From positions 124,001-188,000 of the forward strand of contig NZ_JABUKC010000004.1 of the NCBI RefSeq assembly GCF_014595885.1: a stretch of 64,000 nucleotides of DNA, read 5' to 3'. The DNA comes from Microcella alkalica. Its GTDB lineage: Bacteria > Actinomycetota > Actinomycetes > Actinomycetales > Microbacteriaceae. Made by a program: the position numbers and the translations under genes. The notes under the pieces were generated by a model that saw only the letters and a program-made list of their open reading frames with translations, did no database searches and was not told the origin of the DNA. Positions 53,934 to 63,434 of this stretch are shown piece after piece. Position 1 is the stretch's first letter; the number at the start of each line of letters is the position of its first letter.

Positions 53934-54520
53934 CGCACGGCCTCCCACTCCTCGCGCGAGCCGATCGCGCGCAGCAGGCGGCGCTCGTAGTCGAGCACGT
54001 GGGCGCGCGTGCGCTCGACGCGCTCGGCGGAGTCGACGCCGAGGGCGTGCACGTAGAGCACCGAGTTCGGGCGGTCGACCTCGAGCACGACCGAGCCGGG
54101 CACGAGCGAGACGGCGAGCGCCGTGCCGGTGAGCACGAAGTCGCTGCGCGTCGTGAGGTCGACGCGGATGACGGCGCTGCGGGGCACGCCGCGCGGCCGC
54201 ACCGCGAGCCAGGCGACCTCGAAGGAGGCGACGACGAGGTCGCCGAGGAAGCGGGCGAGGAAGACGAGCATCCACCAGGCGTTGAAGCGGCCGGATAGCA
54301 CGACGGGCGGCAGGTACAGCGCCTGCGTGACGATGAGCGCGACGACGAGGCCTGTCAGCACGGTGAGGGGGGTGACCGAGCCCCACAGCATCATCCAGAG
54401 CAGCACGAGCGCGAGCAGGAGCGGGGCCTTCTGCTTGAGCGGCACGCGCGCGCGCTCGGCGGCCCGGGCATCCGCCTCGGTCATGTCGGCCGCGCCGCGC
54501 GCGGCGACGGGATCGGTCAT
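53930..54520 (-). CDS. mrpE: Mrp antiporter subunit E
   Basis: A 196-residue protein with two membrane helices and a C-terminal soluble domain (VIRVDLTTRSDFVLTGTALAVSLVPGSVVLEVD) in the MnhE pattern. It is a structural subunit of the antiporter complex. The ATGA overlap with mrpD and with mrpF shows coupled translation. Confidence 0.86.
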   Translation of the reverse strand: MTDPVAARGAADMTEADARAAERARVPLKQKAPLLLALVLLWMMLWGSVTPLTVLTGLVVALIVTQALYLPPVVLSGRFNAWWMLVFLARFLGDLVVASFEVAWLAVRPRGVPRSAVIRVDLTTRSDFVLTGTALAVSLVPGSVVLEVDRPNSVLYVHALGVDSAERVERTRAHVLDYERRLLRAIGSREEWEAVR

Positions 54521-56094
54521 TCGAGCTCACCCCCCTCGGCCGAGCTCGGGAACACCGTCTGGATGTACACGCTCGGGCCGTCGAGGTTCTGGCCGGCGCG
54601 GTCGGCGATCGCGTAGACCGGCCCCGCGAAGACGGTGAGCGCGACGCTCACCGCGACCATGCCGGCGGTCGACGCCGTCATGAGCCGCGGCGTCGACCGG
54701 GTGCCGGAGACGGTCGAGGTCGAGAGCGGCGCCTCCTCGACCGAGCGCAGCAGTCGCGACTGGTCGCCCTCCACGGCGTCGGCCGAGCGCCAGAACGCCA
54801 GGTTCCACACCCGGATGAGGGCGTAGAGGGTGAGGAGGGAGACGAGCGCGCCGCCGGCGATGAGGGCGTAGGCCAGGGCATCCCCCTGCTCGGCGGTCGC
54901 CTGGAAGAGACCGAGCTTGCCGAGGAAGCCGGAGAACGGCGGGATGCCGCCGAGGTTAAGGGCGGGGATCAGGAACAGCGCCGCGACCACGGGGGCGCTC
55001 GCGGCGAGGCCGCCGATGCGCGAGATCGAGGTGCTGCCCGCCTCGCGCTCGATCAGGCCAGCGGCGAGGAAGAGCGTCGTCTGCACGACGATGTGATGCA
55101 CGATGTAGTAGATCGCCGCGGCCGTGCCCTCGACCGTGCCGAGCGCGACGCCGAGGATCATGTAGCCGATGTGGCTCACGAGCGTGAACGACAGGATGCG
55201 CTTGATGTCGGCCTGCGCCACTGCGCCGAGCGCGCCGACGATCATCGTCAGCAGCGCGAGCACCATGAGCGCCGGGTTGAGCTCGGGCCCGGGGAAGATG
55301 ACGGTCTCGACGCGGATGATCGCGTAGACGCCGATCTTCGTCAGCAGGCCCGCGAACGCCGCCGTGACCGGCGCGGGCGCCGTCGGGTAGGAGTCGGGCA
55401 GCCAGAACGACAGCGGGAAAACGGCGGCCTTGATGCCGAAGGCGACGAGCAGCATGACGTGCAGCAGGATCTGCACGTCGACCGGCAGCTCGTCGATGCG
55501 CTGCGCGATCTGCGCGATCGTGACGGTGCCGAGCGCGCCGTAGATCATCGCGATCGAGGCGAGGAACAGCAGCGACGACACGAGGCTCACCACGACGTAC
55601 GTGACGCCGGCGCGGATGCGCGACTCCGTGCCGCCGAGGGTGATGAGCACGTAGCTCGACACCAGCAGGATCTCGAACCCTACGTAGAGGTTGAACAGGT
55701 CGCCCGCGACGAAGGCGACCATGACGCCCGTGGTGAGGATCAGGTAGGTCGGGTTGTAGATCGAGACCGGGGTCTCGTCGTCGCCGTCGGCGAGACCCTG
55801 CCCGACCGAGAACACGAGCACCGCGAGCAGCACGACGGCCGAGACGACGATCATGAGCGCCGCGAGCCGGTCGACGATGAGCACGATGCCGTAGGGCGCC
55901 GCCCAACCGCCGACCTCCATCACGAGCGGGCCCACCTGGTCGACCTGCCACAGCAGCACCGCGCCGATCGCGAGCAGCACGACGAGCGAGGTGATGGCGA
56001 TCGCCCGCTGCGGGCGCGGGCGACGGCCGGCCACGAGCGTGAGCGCCGCACCGAGCAGCGGCACGAGCACGACGAGGGGCACGAGCGCGGTCAT
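54517..56094 (-). CDS. mrpD: Mrp antiporter subunit D
   Basis: A 525-residue proton-conducting membrane subunit related to NuoN. It has about 14 helices; conserved charged residues are in VGFEILLVSSYVLI (Glu) and KAAVFPLSFWLPDSYPTAPAPV (Lys), and VYAIIRVETVIFPG. The C-terminal 100 residues contain a cytoplasmic stretch and one last helix. It exchanges Na+ and H+ together with MrpA. Confidence 0.92.
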   Translation of the reverse strand: MTALVPLVVLVPLLGAALTLVAGRRPRPQRAIAITSLVVLLAIGAVLLWQVDQVGPLVMEVGGWAAPYGIVLIVDRLAALMIVVSAVVLLAVLVFSVGQGLADGDDETPVSIYNPTYLILTTGVMVAFVAGDLFNLYVGFEILLVSSYVLITLGGTESRIRAGVTYVVVSLVSSLLFLASIAMIYGALGTVTIAQIAQRIDELPVDVQILLHVMLLVAFGIKAAVFPLSFWLPDSYPTAPAPVTAAFAGLLTKIGVYAIIRVETVIFPGPELNPALMVLALLTMIVGALGAVAQADIKRILSFTLVSHIGYMILGVALGTVEGTAAAIYYIVHHIVVQTTLFLAAGLIEREAGSTSISRIGGLAASAPVVAALFLIPALNLGGIPPFSGFLGKLGLFQATAEQGDALAYALIAGGALVSLLTLYALIRVWNLAFWRSADAVEGDQSRLLRSVEEAPLSTSTVSGTRSTPRLMTASTAGMVAVSVALTVFAGPVYAIADRAGQNLDGPSVYIQTVFPSSAEGGELE

Positions 56095-56525
56095 CGCTGC
56101 GGCTCCGTCTCGTGCGGGAAGTCGGTCGTCGAGGCCTCTGGCGCGGTCTCCTCCGCCTCGATGAGCACCGCTCCCCCGCGCAGCGCGACGTCGTCGGCGT
56201 CGTCGCTCACGTCGTCGGCGTTCGCCAGGCGCCAGGAGCGGTAGATGAGGGCGAGCAGGAACGACGACACGGCGAAGGTGATGACGATCGCCGTGAGCAC
56301 GAGCGCCTGCGGCAGCGGGTCGGTGTACTCCTCCGGCGCGATCGCCGGGTCGAAGATCGGCGCGAGCCCGGCTTCGCCGACCATGATGATGATGAGCAGG
56401 TTCGTGGCGTTGCCGGCGAGGAGGAACCCCAGCAGCACGCGCGTGAGGCTGCGCTCGAGCAGCAAGTAGACCGCGCACGCGTAGAGCGCCGACATGACGA
56501 TGACGAGGACGAGCGAGACGGTCAC
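56091..56525 (-). CDS. mrpC: Mrp antiporter subunit C
   Basis: A 144-residue NuoK-like subunit with three helices: VSLVLVIVMSALYACAVYLLL, LLGFLLAGNATNLLIIIM and ALVLTAIVITFAVSSFLLAL. The last 40 residues are an acidic tail. The ATGA overlap with mrpD and mrpA shows operon organisation. Confidence 0.9.
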   Translation of the reverse strand: MTVSLVLVIVMSALYACAVYLLLERSLTRVLLGFLLAGNATNLLIIIMVGEAGLAPIFDPAIAPEEYTDPLPQALVLTAIVITFAVSSFLLALIYRSWRLANADDVSDDADDVALRGGAVLIEAEETAPEASTTDFPHETEPQR

Positions 56526-59434
56526 GGACGGCCTCCGGGGGTCGCGGGTGCGGCGGGCTGCACGGGCGTCGTCGAGCGGGCGGCCTCGCCCTGCCGGTCG
56601 ACCTCGGCGCCGAGGCTGCGCAGCACGTCGAGCACGAGGCCCACGACGATGAGGTAGACGCCGATGTCGAAGATCGTCGAGGTGACGAACTCGACGTGGC
56701 CGAGCACGGGCAGCTCGGTCTCGACGAAGGCGGAGGTCAGGGCATCCGCCCCCAGCAGCAGCGGCGCCGCGGCCGTGCCGACCGCGAGGAGCATGCCGGT
56801 GCCGAGCACCGTGCCCGCGCCGATCGGCGCCGCCGCCCCGAGCTCGAAGCGCCCGCCCGCGAGGTAGCGGCCCACGAGCGCGAGGCCCGCGACGAGGCCG
56901 CCGCCGAAGCCGCCACCCGGCAGGTTGTGGCCCGCGAAGAGCAGGTAGAGCGACACGACGATGATCGCGTGGAAGGTGAGTCGCACGACCACCTCGAGCA
57001 GGATCGAGCGGTTGCGCGGGTCGAGGGTGGGTCCGGCGAGGATCCAGGCGTTGCGCAGCTCACCGGGGCGGCCCTGCTCGCGCACGCGGTCGAGCCGCGC
57101 CTCCACGCGGCGGCGCAGCTGCCCGCGCGGCGCCCGCGGCAGCGCGTCGTCGCGCCCGCGGATGAACAGCAGGCTCGCGACGCCCGTCGCGGCGGCGATG
57201 ACGACGGCGAGCTCGCCGAGCGTGTCCCAGGCGCGCAGATCGACGATCGCCACGTTGACGGTGTTACGGCCGTGACCGATCTCGTAGGCCAGCTGCGGCC
57301 AGGCGAGCGAGATCGGCTGCTCGGTGCGCGCGCCGGCCGCGACGAGCGCGATGACGCCCATCGTCGCGCCGACCGCGACGGCGATGACGGCGCGCAGCGC
57401 CTTCCGCGTGCTGCCGTGCCGGTCGCCGAGCTGCGCGGGCAGCCGGCGCAGCACCAGCACGAAGGCGATGAGCGTCACGAGCTCGACGAGAATCTGCGTG
57501 ATCGCCAGATCGGGCGCGCCCATGATCGCGAAGAGCGCGGACATGCCGAAGCCCGTCACGCCGACCACGACGACCGCGGTGAAGCGCTTCTGCGCGCGCG
57601 TGGCCGCGACGGCGGCGATGACCATGACGAGGCCGATCGCGAGCTGCGCGGGCGTATCCCACAGGCGCACCTCGCCGGGCCCCGAGCCGCCGAGCAGCAG
57701 CGTCGCCCCGGTACCGGCGATGAACACCACGAGGATCACCCCGAGGTAGAACGGCAGCGACCCGCGCTGCGTGAGGCTCGTGACCCGCACGGCGAGGCGG
57801 TCGACCGCGCCGACCGAATCCCAGTAGAGGTCGGTCGCGCTCATCGGGCTGTGCACGCGTGCGTGCAGGCGGGCGATCGGCTCGCGCGCCGCGAACAGGG
57901 CGACGCCGGCCAGCAGCGCGCCGATCGACAGGGCGAGCTCGAGTGTGAACCCGTGCCAGAGCTCCAGGTGGTAGTCGCTCGCGCCGTCGACGGCCGCCGC
58001 GACCGGCGCGAGCGCGGCGTCGGCGAGCGGGGCGAGTGCGCCCAGCGCGAGACCCGCGACCGCGAGCGCGGCGGGAGCGAGCAGGAAGCCGGGGCCGACC
58101 CGCTGCAGCACCGAGGCATCCGTCGCGTCGCTCTTGCGGGCGAACGCGCCCCAGAAGAAGCGGATGCTGTACGCCGCCGTGAGCGCCGACCCGATCACGA
58201 CGCCGATCGTCGCGATCGCGGCGAGCGCGTCGCCGTCTCGCGCGTCGACGAGCAGCGCGTACAGCACGGCCTCCTTCGCGACGAAGCCGAACAGCGGCGG
58301 CAGGCCCGCCATCGAAGCGAGCGCGAGCCCGGCGATGACGGCGAGGGAGGGGGCGCGGCGGCCGAGGCCCGACAGCTTGCGGAGGTCGCGCGTGCCCGCG
58401 CCGTGGTCGATGATGCCGACGACGAGGAAGAGGGTCGCCTTGAACAGCGCGTGGGCGACGAGGAGGGCGGCCGCCGCGAGCGCCGCGTCGCGCGTGCCCC
58501 AGCCGGTGATGACGGTGAGGAAGCCGAGCTGGCTCACCGTGCCGTAGGCGAGCAGGAGCTTCAGGTCGTGCTGGCGCAGCGCGACCCACCCGCCGAGGAT
58601 CATCGTCGCGAGGCCGAGCCCGACGAGCAGCTCGCGCCAGCCCGGGGTCGCGGCGAACGCGGGAGCGAACCGCGCGATGAGGTAGATGCCCGCCTTGACC
58701 ATCGCGGCGGCGTGCAGGTAGGCGCTGACGGGGGTGGGGGCCGCCATGGCGCCGGGCAGCCAGAAGTGGAAGGGCAGAATTGCCGACTTCGACAGTGCTC
58801 CGACGAGCACGAGCACGATCGCGGCCGTCGTGAGCGGCCCCTCCGGCGTCGCGGCGAGGATCACCTCGATGCTCGCGCTGCCAGCCTGCTGGGCGAGCAG
58901 CACGAGGCCGACGAGCATGACGAGGCCGCCGAGCGTCGTCGTGATGAGCGCCTGCAGCGCCGCGCCACGGCTCGCCTTGCGCCCCTGATAGTGGCCGATG
59001 AGCAGGTACGAGAAGACGCTCGTGAGCTCCCAGAAGACGAACAGCAGGAAGACGTCCTCCGCGAGGACGAGCCCGTACATGGCGCCGGCGAACGCGGTGA
59101 GGGTCGAGGCGAAGCGGCCGATGCCCTCGCTGTCGCGGCCGAAATAAAAGGCGCAGTAGACCATGACGAGCGCGCCGACGCCCGTGACGATGAGCGTCAT
59201 GAGCCAGCCGAGCGCGTCCATGCGCAGGTCGAGGGTCAGCTGCAGCTGCGGGATCCACGCCGCGCGCTCGACGAGCGCCTCACCGGCGAGCACGGCGGGG
59301 CCGACGGCGAGCGCGTGCGCGAAGGCGCCGAGCGGCACGAGGGCGGCGACGAGGAAGACCCGCTGCTTGAGCCACGGCGTGAGGTGCACGAGCACGAGGG
59401 CCGCGAGGCCGAACAGCGCGAGGGAGACGAACAC
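56522..59434 (-). CDS. mrpA: Mrp antiporter fused subunits A and B
   Basis: A 970-residue protein: the MrpA proton-pump part (about 1-780) includes EDVFLLFVFWELTSVFSYLLIG and KSAILPFHFWLPGAMAAPTPVSAYL, and the C-terminal 180 residues are the MnhB domain (YLLFAGHNLPGGGFGGGLVAG). This fused A-B form is common in actinobacteria. It drives proton movement in Na+/H+ exchange. The start is GTG 59434 with GGGAGGA upstream. It heads the mrpA-C-D-E-F-G operon, with four-base overlaps throughout. Confidence 0.93.
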   Translation of the reverse strand: MFVSLALFGLAALVLVHLTPWLKQRVFLVAALVPLGAFAHALAVGPAVLAGEALVERAAWIPQLQLTLDLRMDALGWLMTLIVTGVGALVMVYCAFYFGRDSEGIGRFASTLTAFAGAMYGLVLAEDVFLLFVFWELTSVFSYLLIGHYQGRKASRGAALQALITTTLGGLVMLVGLVLLAQQAGSASIEVILAATPEGPLTTAAIVLVLVGALSKSAILPFHFWLPGAMAAPTPVSAYLHAAAMVKAGIYLIARFAPAFAATPGWRELLVGLGLATMILGGWVALRQHDLKLLLAYGTVSQLGFLTVITGWGTRDAALAAAALLVAHALFKATLFLVVGIIDHGAGTRDLRKLSGLGRRAPSLAVIAGLALASMAGLPPLFGFVAKEAVLYALLVDARDGDALAAIATIGVVIGSALTAAYSIRFFWGAFARKSDATDASVLQRVGPGFLLAPAALAVAGLALGALAPLADAALAPVAAAVDGASDYHLELWHGFTLELALSIGALLAGVALFAAREPIARLHARVHSPMSATDLYWDSVGAVDRLAVRVTSLTQRGSLPFYLGVILVVFIAGTGATLLLGGSGPGEVRLWDTPAQLAIGLVMVIAAVAATRAQKRFTAVVVVGVTGFGMSALFAIMGAPDLAITQILVELVTLIAFVLVLRRLPAQLGDRHGSTRKALRAVIAVAVGATMGVIALVAAGARTEQPISLAWPQLAYEIGHGRNTVNVAIVDLRAWDTLGELAVVIAAATGVASLLFIRGRDDALPRAPRGQLRRRVEARLDRVREQGRPGELRNAWILAGPTLDPRNRSILLEVVVRLTFHAIIVVSLYLLFAGHNLPGGGFGGGLVAGLALVGRYLAGGRFELGAAAPIGAGTVLGTGMLLAVGTAAAPLLLGADALTSAFVETELPVLGHVEFVTSTIFDIGVYLIVVGLVLDVLRSLGAEVDRQGEAARSTTPVQPAAPATPGGRP

Positions 59435-59503
59435 GGGTCCTCCCTCGGGTGTCGGTGCGGCACGGGCGGGAGAGGGCTGGCGTGAAGCGCTCTCGTGTCG
59501 AGT

Positions 59504-60307
59504 TTACCGAGTGTCGCCTGAGAGGCGGCGGCGAGCGTCGAGCACGTGGGTGAGCAGGGCCGCCATCGCGGCCGGGTCGGCGACGCGGGCGCGCGCCGCC
59601 GTCGGGCCGTCACCGACCTTGACGCCGAGATCGTGCGGGCCGAGCACGGCGAAGCCGTCCTCATCGGTCACGTCGTCGCCGGCGAACAGCACCGCATCGG
59701 GGGCGAGACGATCGATGAGGATGCGCAGGCCGTCGCCCTTCGTCGCGTCGCGCACCGCGAACTCCACCACGCCCTTGCCCGCGCGCACGGTCAGCGCGGG
59801 GTCAAGCTCGGCGGCGCTGGCCCGCACCGCCGCGTCGAGGAGCCGCGCCGCCTCCGCGTCAGTCACGAGGCGGGAGTGCACCGCGAGACCCGCGGGCTTC
59901 GCCTCGATCCACGCACCCTCGACCTGGGCGACGAGCGGCTCGAGCCGCGATCGCAGGGCGAGCACGCGGTCGGCGTCGGCGGCGTCGAGGGGCGGCAGGG
60001 CATCCGTCGCGCTCATGCGCACCTCGAGGCCGTGCGAGCCGATGAGCGGCAGGTCGTCGGGCGCCTCGCCGACCTCCGCGAGGCTCGCGAGGGCGCGACC
60101 CGAGACGAGGGCGACGCTCGTGCCGGGCAGCGCGTGCAGACCGAGCAGCGCCTCGCGAGCCGCCGGCAACGCGCGCGCGGCGGCCGGGTCGTCGACGAGC
60201 GGGGCGAGGGTGCCGTCGAAGTCGAGGGCGACGAGCAGCCGCGGCGCCGCGGCGAGGCGATCGAGCTCGGCGGCGAGGGCGGGGCCGGTGAGCGCGCCGC
60301 CGCTCAT
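59504..60307 (-). CDS. otsB: Trehalose-6-phosphate phosphatase
   Basis: A 267-residue HAD-superfamily phosphatase. The nucleophile motif is DFDGTLAPL (about residues 29-37), followed by VALVSGR, then the third motif in AVRDATKGDG and GDDVTDEDGF. It makes trehalose for osmotic and cold protection. It overlaps otsA in ATGA. A gap of about 70 bases separates it from the start of the mrp operon. Confidence 0.93.
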   Translation of the reverse strand: MSGGALTGPALAAELDRLAAAPRLLVALDFDGTLAPLVDDPAAARALPAAREALLGLHALPGTSVALVSGRALASLAEVGEAPDDLPLIGSHGLEVRMSATDALPPLDAADADRVLALRSRLEPLVAQVEGAWIEAKPAGLAVHSRLVTDAEAARLLDAAVRASAAELDPALTVRAGKGVVEFAVRDATKGDGLRILIDRLAPDAVLFAGDDVTDEDGFAVLGPHDLGVKVGDGPTAARARVADPAAMAALLTHVLDARRRLSGDTR

Positions 60308-61725
60308 CGGCTGCCCACGTGCCGCAGCGTGTCGAGGAAGCTCTGCGACCAGCGCGCGACGTCGTTCTCGCGCACGCGGCGACGCAGGGCGCGCATGCGG
60401 GTCGAGCGCTCGCGCTTGGGCATCGCGATGGCCCTGAGCATGGCCTCCTTGAGGCCCTCGATGTCGTGCGGATTCACCAGCAGCGCGTTCTTGAGCTCGT
60501 CGGCGGCGCCGGCGAACTCGCTGAGGATGAGCACGCCGTCCTCGTCGTGGCGGCAGGCGACGTACTCCTTCGCCACGAGGTTCATGCCGTCGCGCAGAGC
60601 CGTGACGAGCATGACGTCGGCGGCGAGGTACAGCGCCACCATCTCCTCGCGCGGGTAGCCGTGGTGCAGGTACGAGATCGCCGGATGGCTGATCGTCGAG
60701 TAGTCGCCGTTGAGGCGGCCGACCGTGAGCTCGATCTCGTCGCGCAGCTGCATGTACGCCTCGACGCGCTCGCGGCTCGGGCTCGCGACCTGCACGAGGG
60801 CGACCTCGCCCGTGCGGGCCGAGCCGTCGCGCAGCAGCTCGCCGAAAGCCTTCAGCCGGTGGCCGATGCCCTTCGTGTAGTCGAGCCGGTCGACGCCGAG
60901 CATGATCGTGCCGGGGTCGCCGAGGTCGTGCCGGATCTGCGCGGCGCGCGCGATGACCTCCGGCCGCCGCGCGATCTCCTCGAAGCTCTCGACGTCGATC
61001 GAGATCGGGAAGGCCTTGGCGATGACGGTGCGGTGGCCGCCCTGCCCGTCGGGCACGCGCACCTCGGGGCTGCGCATCCCGTACCCGAACAGGCGGCGCA
61101 CGGCACTGAAGAAGTTGGCGGCGTCGGAGGCGCGCTGGAAGCCGATGACGTCGGCCCCGAGCAGCCCCTCGACGATCGCGCGGCGCCACGGCAGCTGCGA
61201 GAAGATGCCGTACGGCGGAAACGGGATGTGGTTGAAGAACCCGATCGTGAGGTCGGGGCGCAGTGCGCGCAGCATGCTCGGCACGAGCTGCAGCTGGTAG
61301 TCCTGCACCCACACCGTCGCGTTCGGCGCCGCCGCCTCGGCGCTCGCGCGCGCGAAGCGCTCGTTGACCGCGCGGTACGACTCCCACCACTCGCGGTGGT
61401 AGGCCGGCGGCGAGATGACGTCGTGGTAGAGCGGCCAGAGCGTGTCGTTGCTGAAGCCCTCGTAGTAGCGCTCGACCTCGCCGGCGGAGAGGGCCACGGG
61501 CACGAGGTGCATGTCGTCGGCCTCGAAGGGCTCGACCTCGACGTCGGCCTTGCCGGGCCAGCCCACCCAGGCGCCGTCGGCGGCGCGCATGACCGGCTCC
61601 AGCGCCGTCACGAGGCCGCCGGGCGAGCGCTGCCAGCGAGCCGATCCGTCGGGGTCGATCACCCGGTCGACGGGGAGGCGGTTCGAGACCACCACGAAGT
61701 CGAAGCGGCCGGTGCTGGGGCTCAT
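60304..61725 (-). CDS. otsA: Trehalose-6-phosphate synthase
   Basis: A 473-residue GT20 glycosyltransferase. It starts with VVVSNRLPVDRV, has WVQDYQLQLVPSMLR, LGVDRLDYTKGIGHRLKAF and the NAEDR-like DGMNLVAKEYVACRHDEDGVLILSEFAGAA nucleotide-binding region. It links UDP-glucose and glucose-6-phosphate. ATG 61725 has AGAGAG upstream. Confidence 0.95.
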   Translation of the reverse strand: MSPSTGRFDFVVVSNRLPVDRVIDPDGSARWQRSPGGLVTALEPVMRAADGAWVGWPGKADVEVEPFEADDMHLVPVALSAGEVERYYEGFSNDTLWPLYHDVISPPAYHREWWESYRAVNERFARASAEAAAPNATVWVQDYQLQLVPSMLRALRPDLTIGFFNHIPFPPYGIFSQLPWRRAIVEGLLGADVIGFQRASDAANFFSAVRRLFGYGMRSPEVRVPDGQGGHRTVIAKAFPISIDVESFEEIARRPEVIARAAQIRHDLGDPGTIMLGVDRLDYTKGIGHRLKAFGELLRDGSARTGEVALVQVASPSRERVEAYMQLRDEIELTVGRLNGDYSTISHPAISYLHHGYPREEMVALYLAADVMLVTALRDGMNLVAKEYVACRHDEDGVLILSEFAGAADELKNALLVNPHDIEGLKEAMLRAIAMPKRERSTRMRALRRRVRENDVARWSQSFLDTLRHVGSR

Positions 61726-61867
61726 GTTCACTCTCTTCTCGTCCGCGCGTCCGTACGGCGTCGGCCCCGTGGGGCCCCGCCGGTCGGCCACCGTATCAGC
61801 CGAGACTCATCGTTCTCTCAGACATCCACCGCTCGGGCGCGCCCGAAGGGCCGCCTAGGCTGGCCGC

Positions 61868-62671
61868 GTGATCCGAGTCGGCATGGGCACCACGAGCGTG
61901 CTCCCCCGCCGGCTCGAGCCCGCGTTCCGGCTCGCGCGCGAGGCCGGCTTCGACGGCGTCGAGGTGATGATCACGAGCGACCCGGCCACGCAGAGGGCTC
62001 GCGCGATCGCGGCGCTGTCGGCGCGGTACGGGATGCCCGTGCTGAGCATCCACGCCCCCGTCCTGCTCTTCAGCACCCTCGTCTTCGGGCGCGACCCGCG
62101 CACGAAGCTGCAGCGCGCCGCCGCCCTCGCCGCCGAGCTGGGAGCCGCCACGGTCGTCGCCCACCCGCCCTGGCGCTGGCAGCGCCGGTGGGCCGCGCGC
62201 TTCGAGGAGGCCGTGAGCGAGATCGCGGCGAGCTCGGGCGTCGTGGTCGCGGTCGAGAACATGTTCCCGGTGGCGGCGGGCGGGCGCACGCGCGAGGCGT
62301 TCGCGCCGCACTGGGACCCCGGCGAGCTCACCATCGACCGGCTCGTGCTCGACGTCTCGCACGCGACGATGGCCGGCCGCTCGGCCCTCGAGCTCGCCCG
62401 CGGGTGGGGTGAGCGCCTGCACCACGTGCACCTGTGCGACGCCGCCGCGCCGGGCGCCGGGCGGCTCGTCGACGCGCACCTCGTGCCGGGGCGCGGCGGG
62501 CAGCCGGTCGCCGAGCTGCTGCGGCATCTTGCCGTGTCGGGCTTCGCGGGCGACGTCGTCGCCGAGCTCAACACGCGGCACTGCGGCCGCGACGACGGCG
62601 CCCGGCTGGCGGAGCTTTGCGAGACCGTCGCGTTCGCGCGCGAGCACCTGGGCCCGAGCGCGCTGCGCTGA
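61868..62671 (+). CDS. Sugar isomerase/epimerase-like TIM-barrel protein
   Basis: A 267-residue protein of the AP-endonuclease-2/xylose-isomerase-like TIM barrel family. Metal-binding residues are likely in VAVENMF (Glu), LDVSHA (Asp/His), HHVHLCD (His) and AELNTR (Glu). The substrate is unknown. GTG 61868 is six bases after TAGGCT (61856-61861), a leaderless layout. It ends convergently with the GntR gene. Confidence 0.75.
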   Translation: MIRVGMGTTSVLPRRLEPAFRLAREAGFDGVEVMITSDPATQRARAIAALSARYGMPVLSIHAPVLLFSTLVFGRDPRTKLQRAAALAAELGAATVVAHPPWRWQRRWAARFEEAVSEIAASSGVVVAVENMFPVAAGGRTREAFAPHWDPGELTIDRLVLDVSHATMAGRSALELARGWGERLHHVHLCDAAAPGAGRLVDAHLVPGRGGQPVAELLRHLAVSGFAGDVVAELNTRHCGRDDGARLAELCETVAFAREHLGPSALR

Positions 62672-62692
62672 CGGGCGCCGTGACGTCCGCGG

Positions 62693-63424
62693 CTAGGCGA
62701 GGAACCCGCGCAGCAGCGACGCCGTGCCCTCCAGGTGCTCGGCCATCGCCGCGCCCGCCCCGTCGGCGTCGCCCGTGAGCACCGCCCAGACGATGCGCTC
62801 GTGCTGCTCGTTCGAGTGCGCGATGTTGGGCGGCAGCAGCGGGATGCGGTCGAGCAGCGCGTTGACGCGCATCCGGTTGTCGGCGATGAGCGTCACGAGC
62901 GTCGGGCTGCCCGAGAGCTCCGCGAAGGTCAGGTGCAGGCGCGAGTCGAGGCGGCGATACTCGGCCCCCTCGGCGCCGGCCACCTCCCGCATGCGGGTCG
63001 CCAGATCGTCGCGCTGCGCGGCCGTCAGGGGCGTGGATGCCGCTGCCCTCGCCGCGCCGACCTCGAGCACCTCGCGCACGAGCAGGGCATCCCGCACCTC
63101 GTCGGCCGACACGCGCTCGCCCGGCCCCTCCTCGGGGTGCGGAAGCGGCTCGCGCACGAACGTGCCGCCGTAGCGCCCTCGCCGCGACTCGACGTAGCCG
63201 GCCTCGGCGAGCGCCTTGATCGCCTCGCGCACGGTGTCGCGGCTGACCTCGAGCCGCGCCGCGAGCTCGCGCTCGGGGGCGAGGGCCTCCCCCGGCGCGA
63301 CGATGCCGAGCCTGATGAGCTGCAGCAGCCGCGCCAGGGTCTCCTCGAAGGCGTTGCCGCCCCGCACCGGTCGACTGAACGCCTCGAGCGCGAGGCCCTC
63401 CGGCGGCGGGGCGGTGTCGGGCAT
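62693..63424 (-). CDS. GntR family regulator (FadR/FCD type)
   Basis: A 243-residue regulator. The winged HTH is at about 28-95 (LAPERELAARLEVSRDTVREAIKALAEAGYVESRRGRYGGTFV), and the FCD ligand domain with metal-binding His residues (HLTFAELSGSPTL, EQHERIVWAV, MAEHLEGT) covers about 110-240. Such regulators sense sugar acids or other carboxylates. It lies 10 bases downstream of the SDR gene, which it may control. Confidence 0.88.
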   Translation of the reverse strand: MPDTAPPPEGLALEAFSRPVRGGNAFEETLARLLQLIRLGIVAPGEALAPERELAARLEVSRDTVREAIKALAEAGYVESRRGRYGGTFVREPLPHPEEGPGERVSADEVRDALLVREVLEVGAARAAASTPLTAAQRDDLATRMREVAGAEGAEYRRLDSRLHLTFAELSGSPTLVTLIADNRMRVNALLDRIPLLPPNIAHSNEQHERIVWAVLTGDADGAGAAMAEHLEGTASLLRGFLA

Positions 63425-63434
63425 GGTCGTGCCG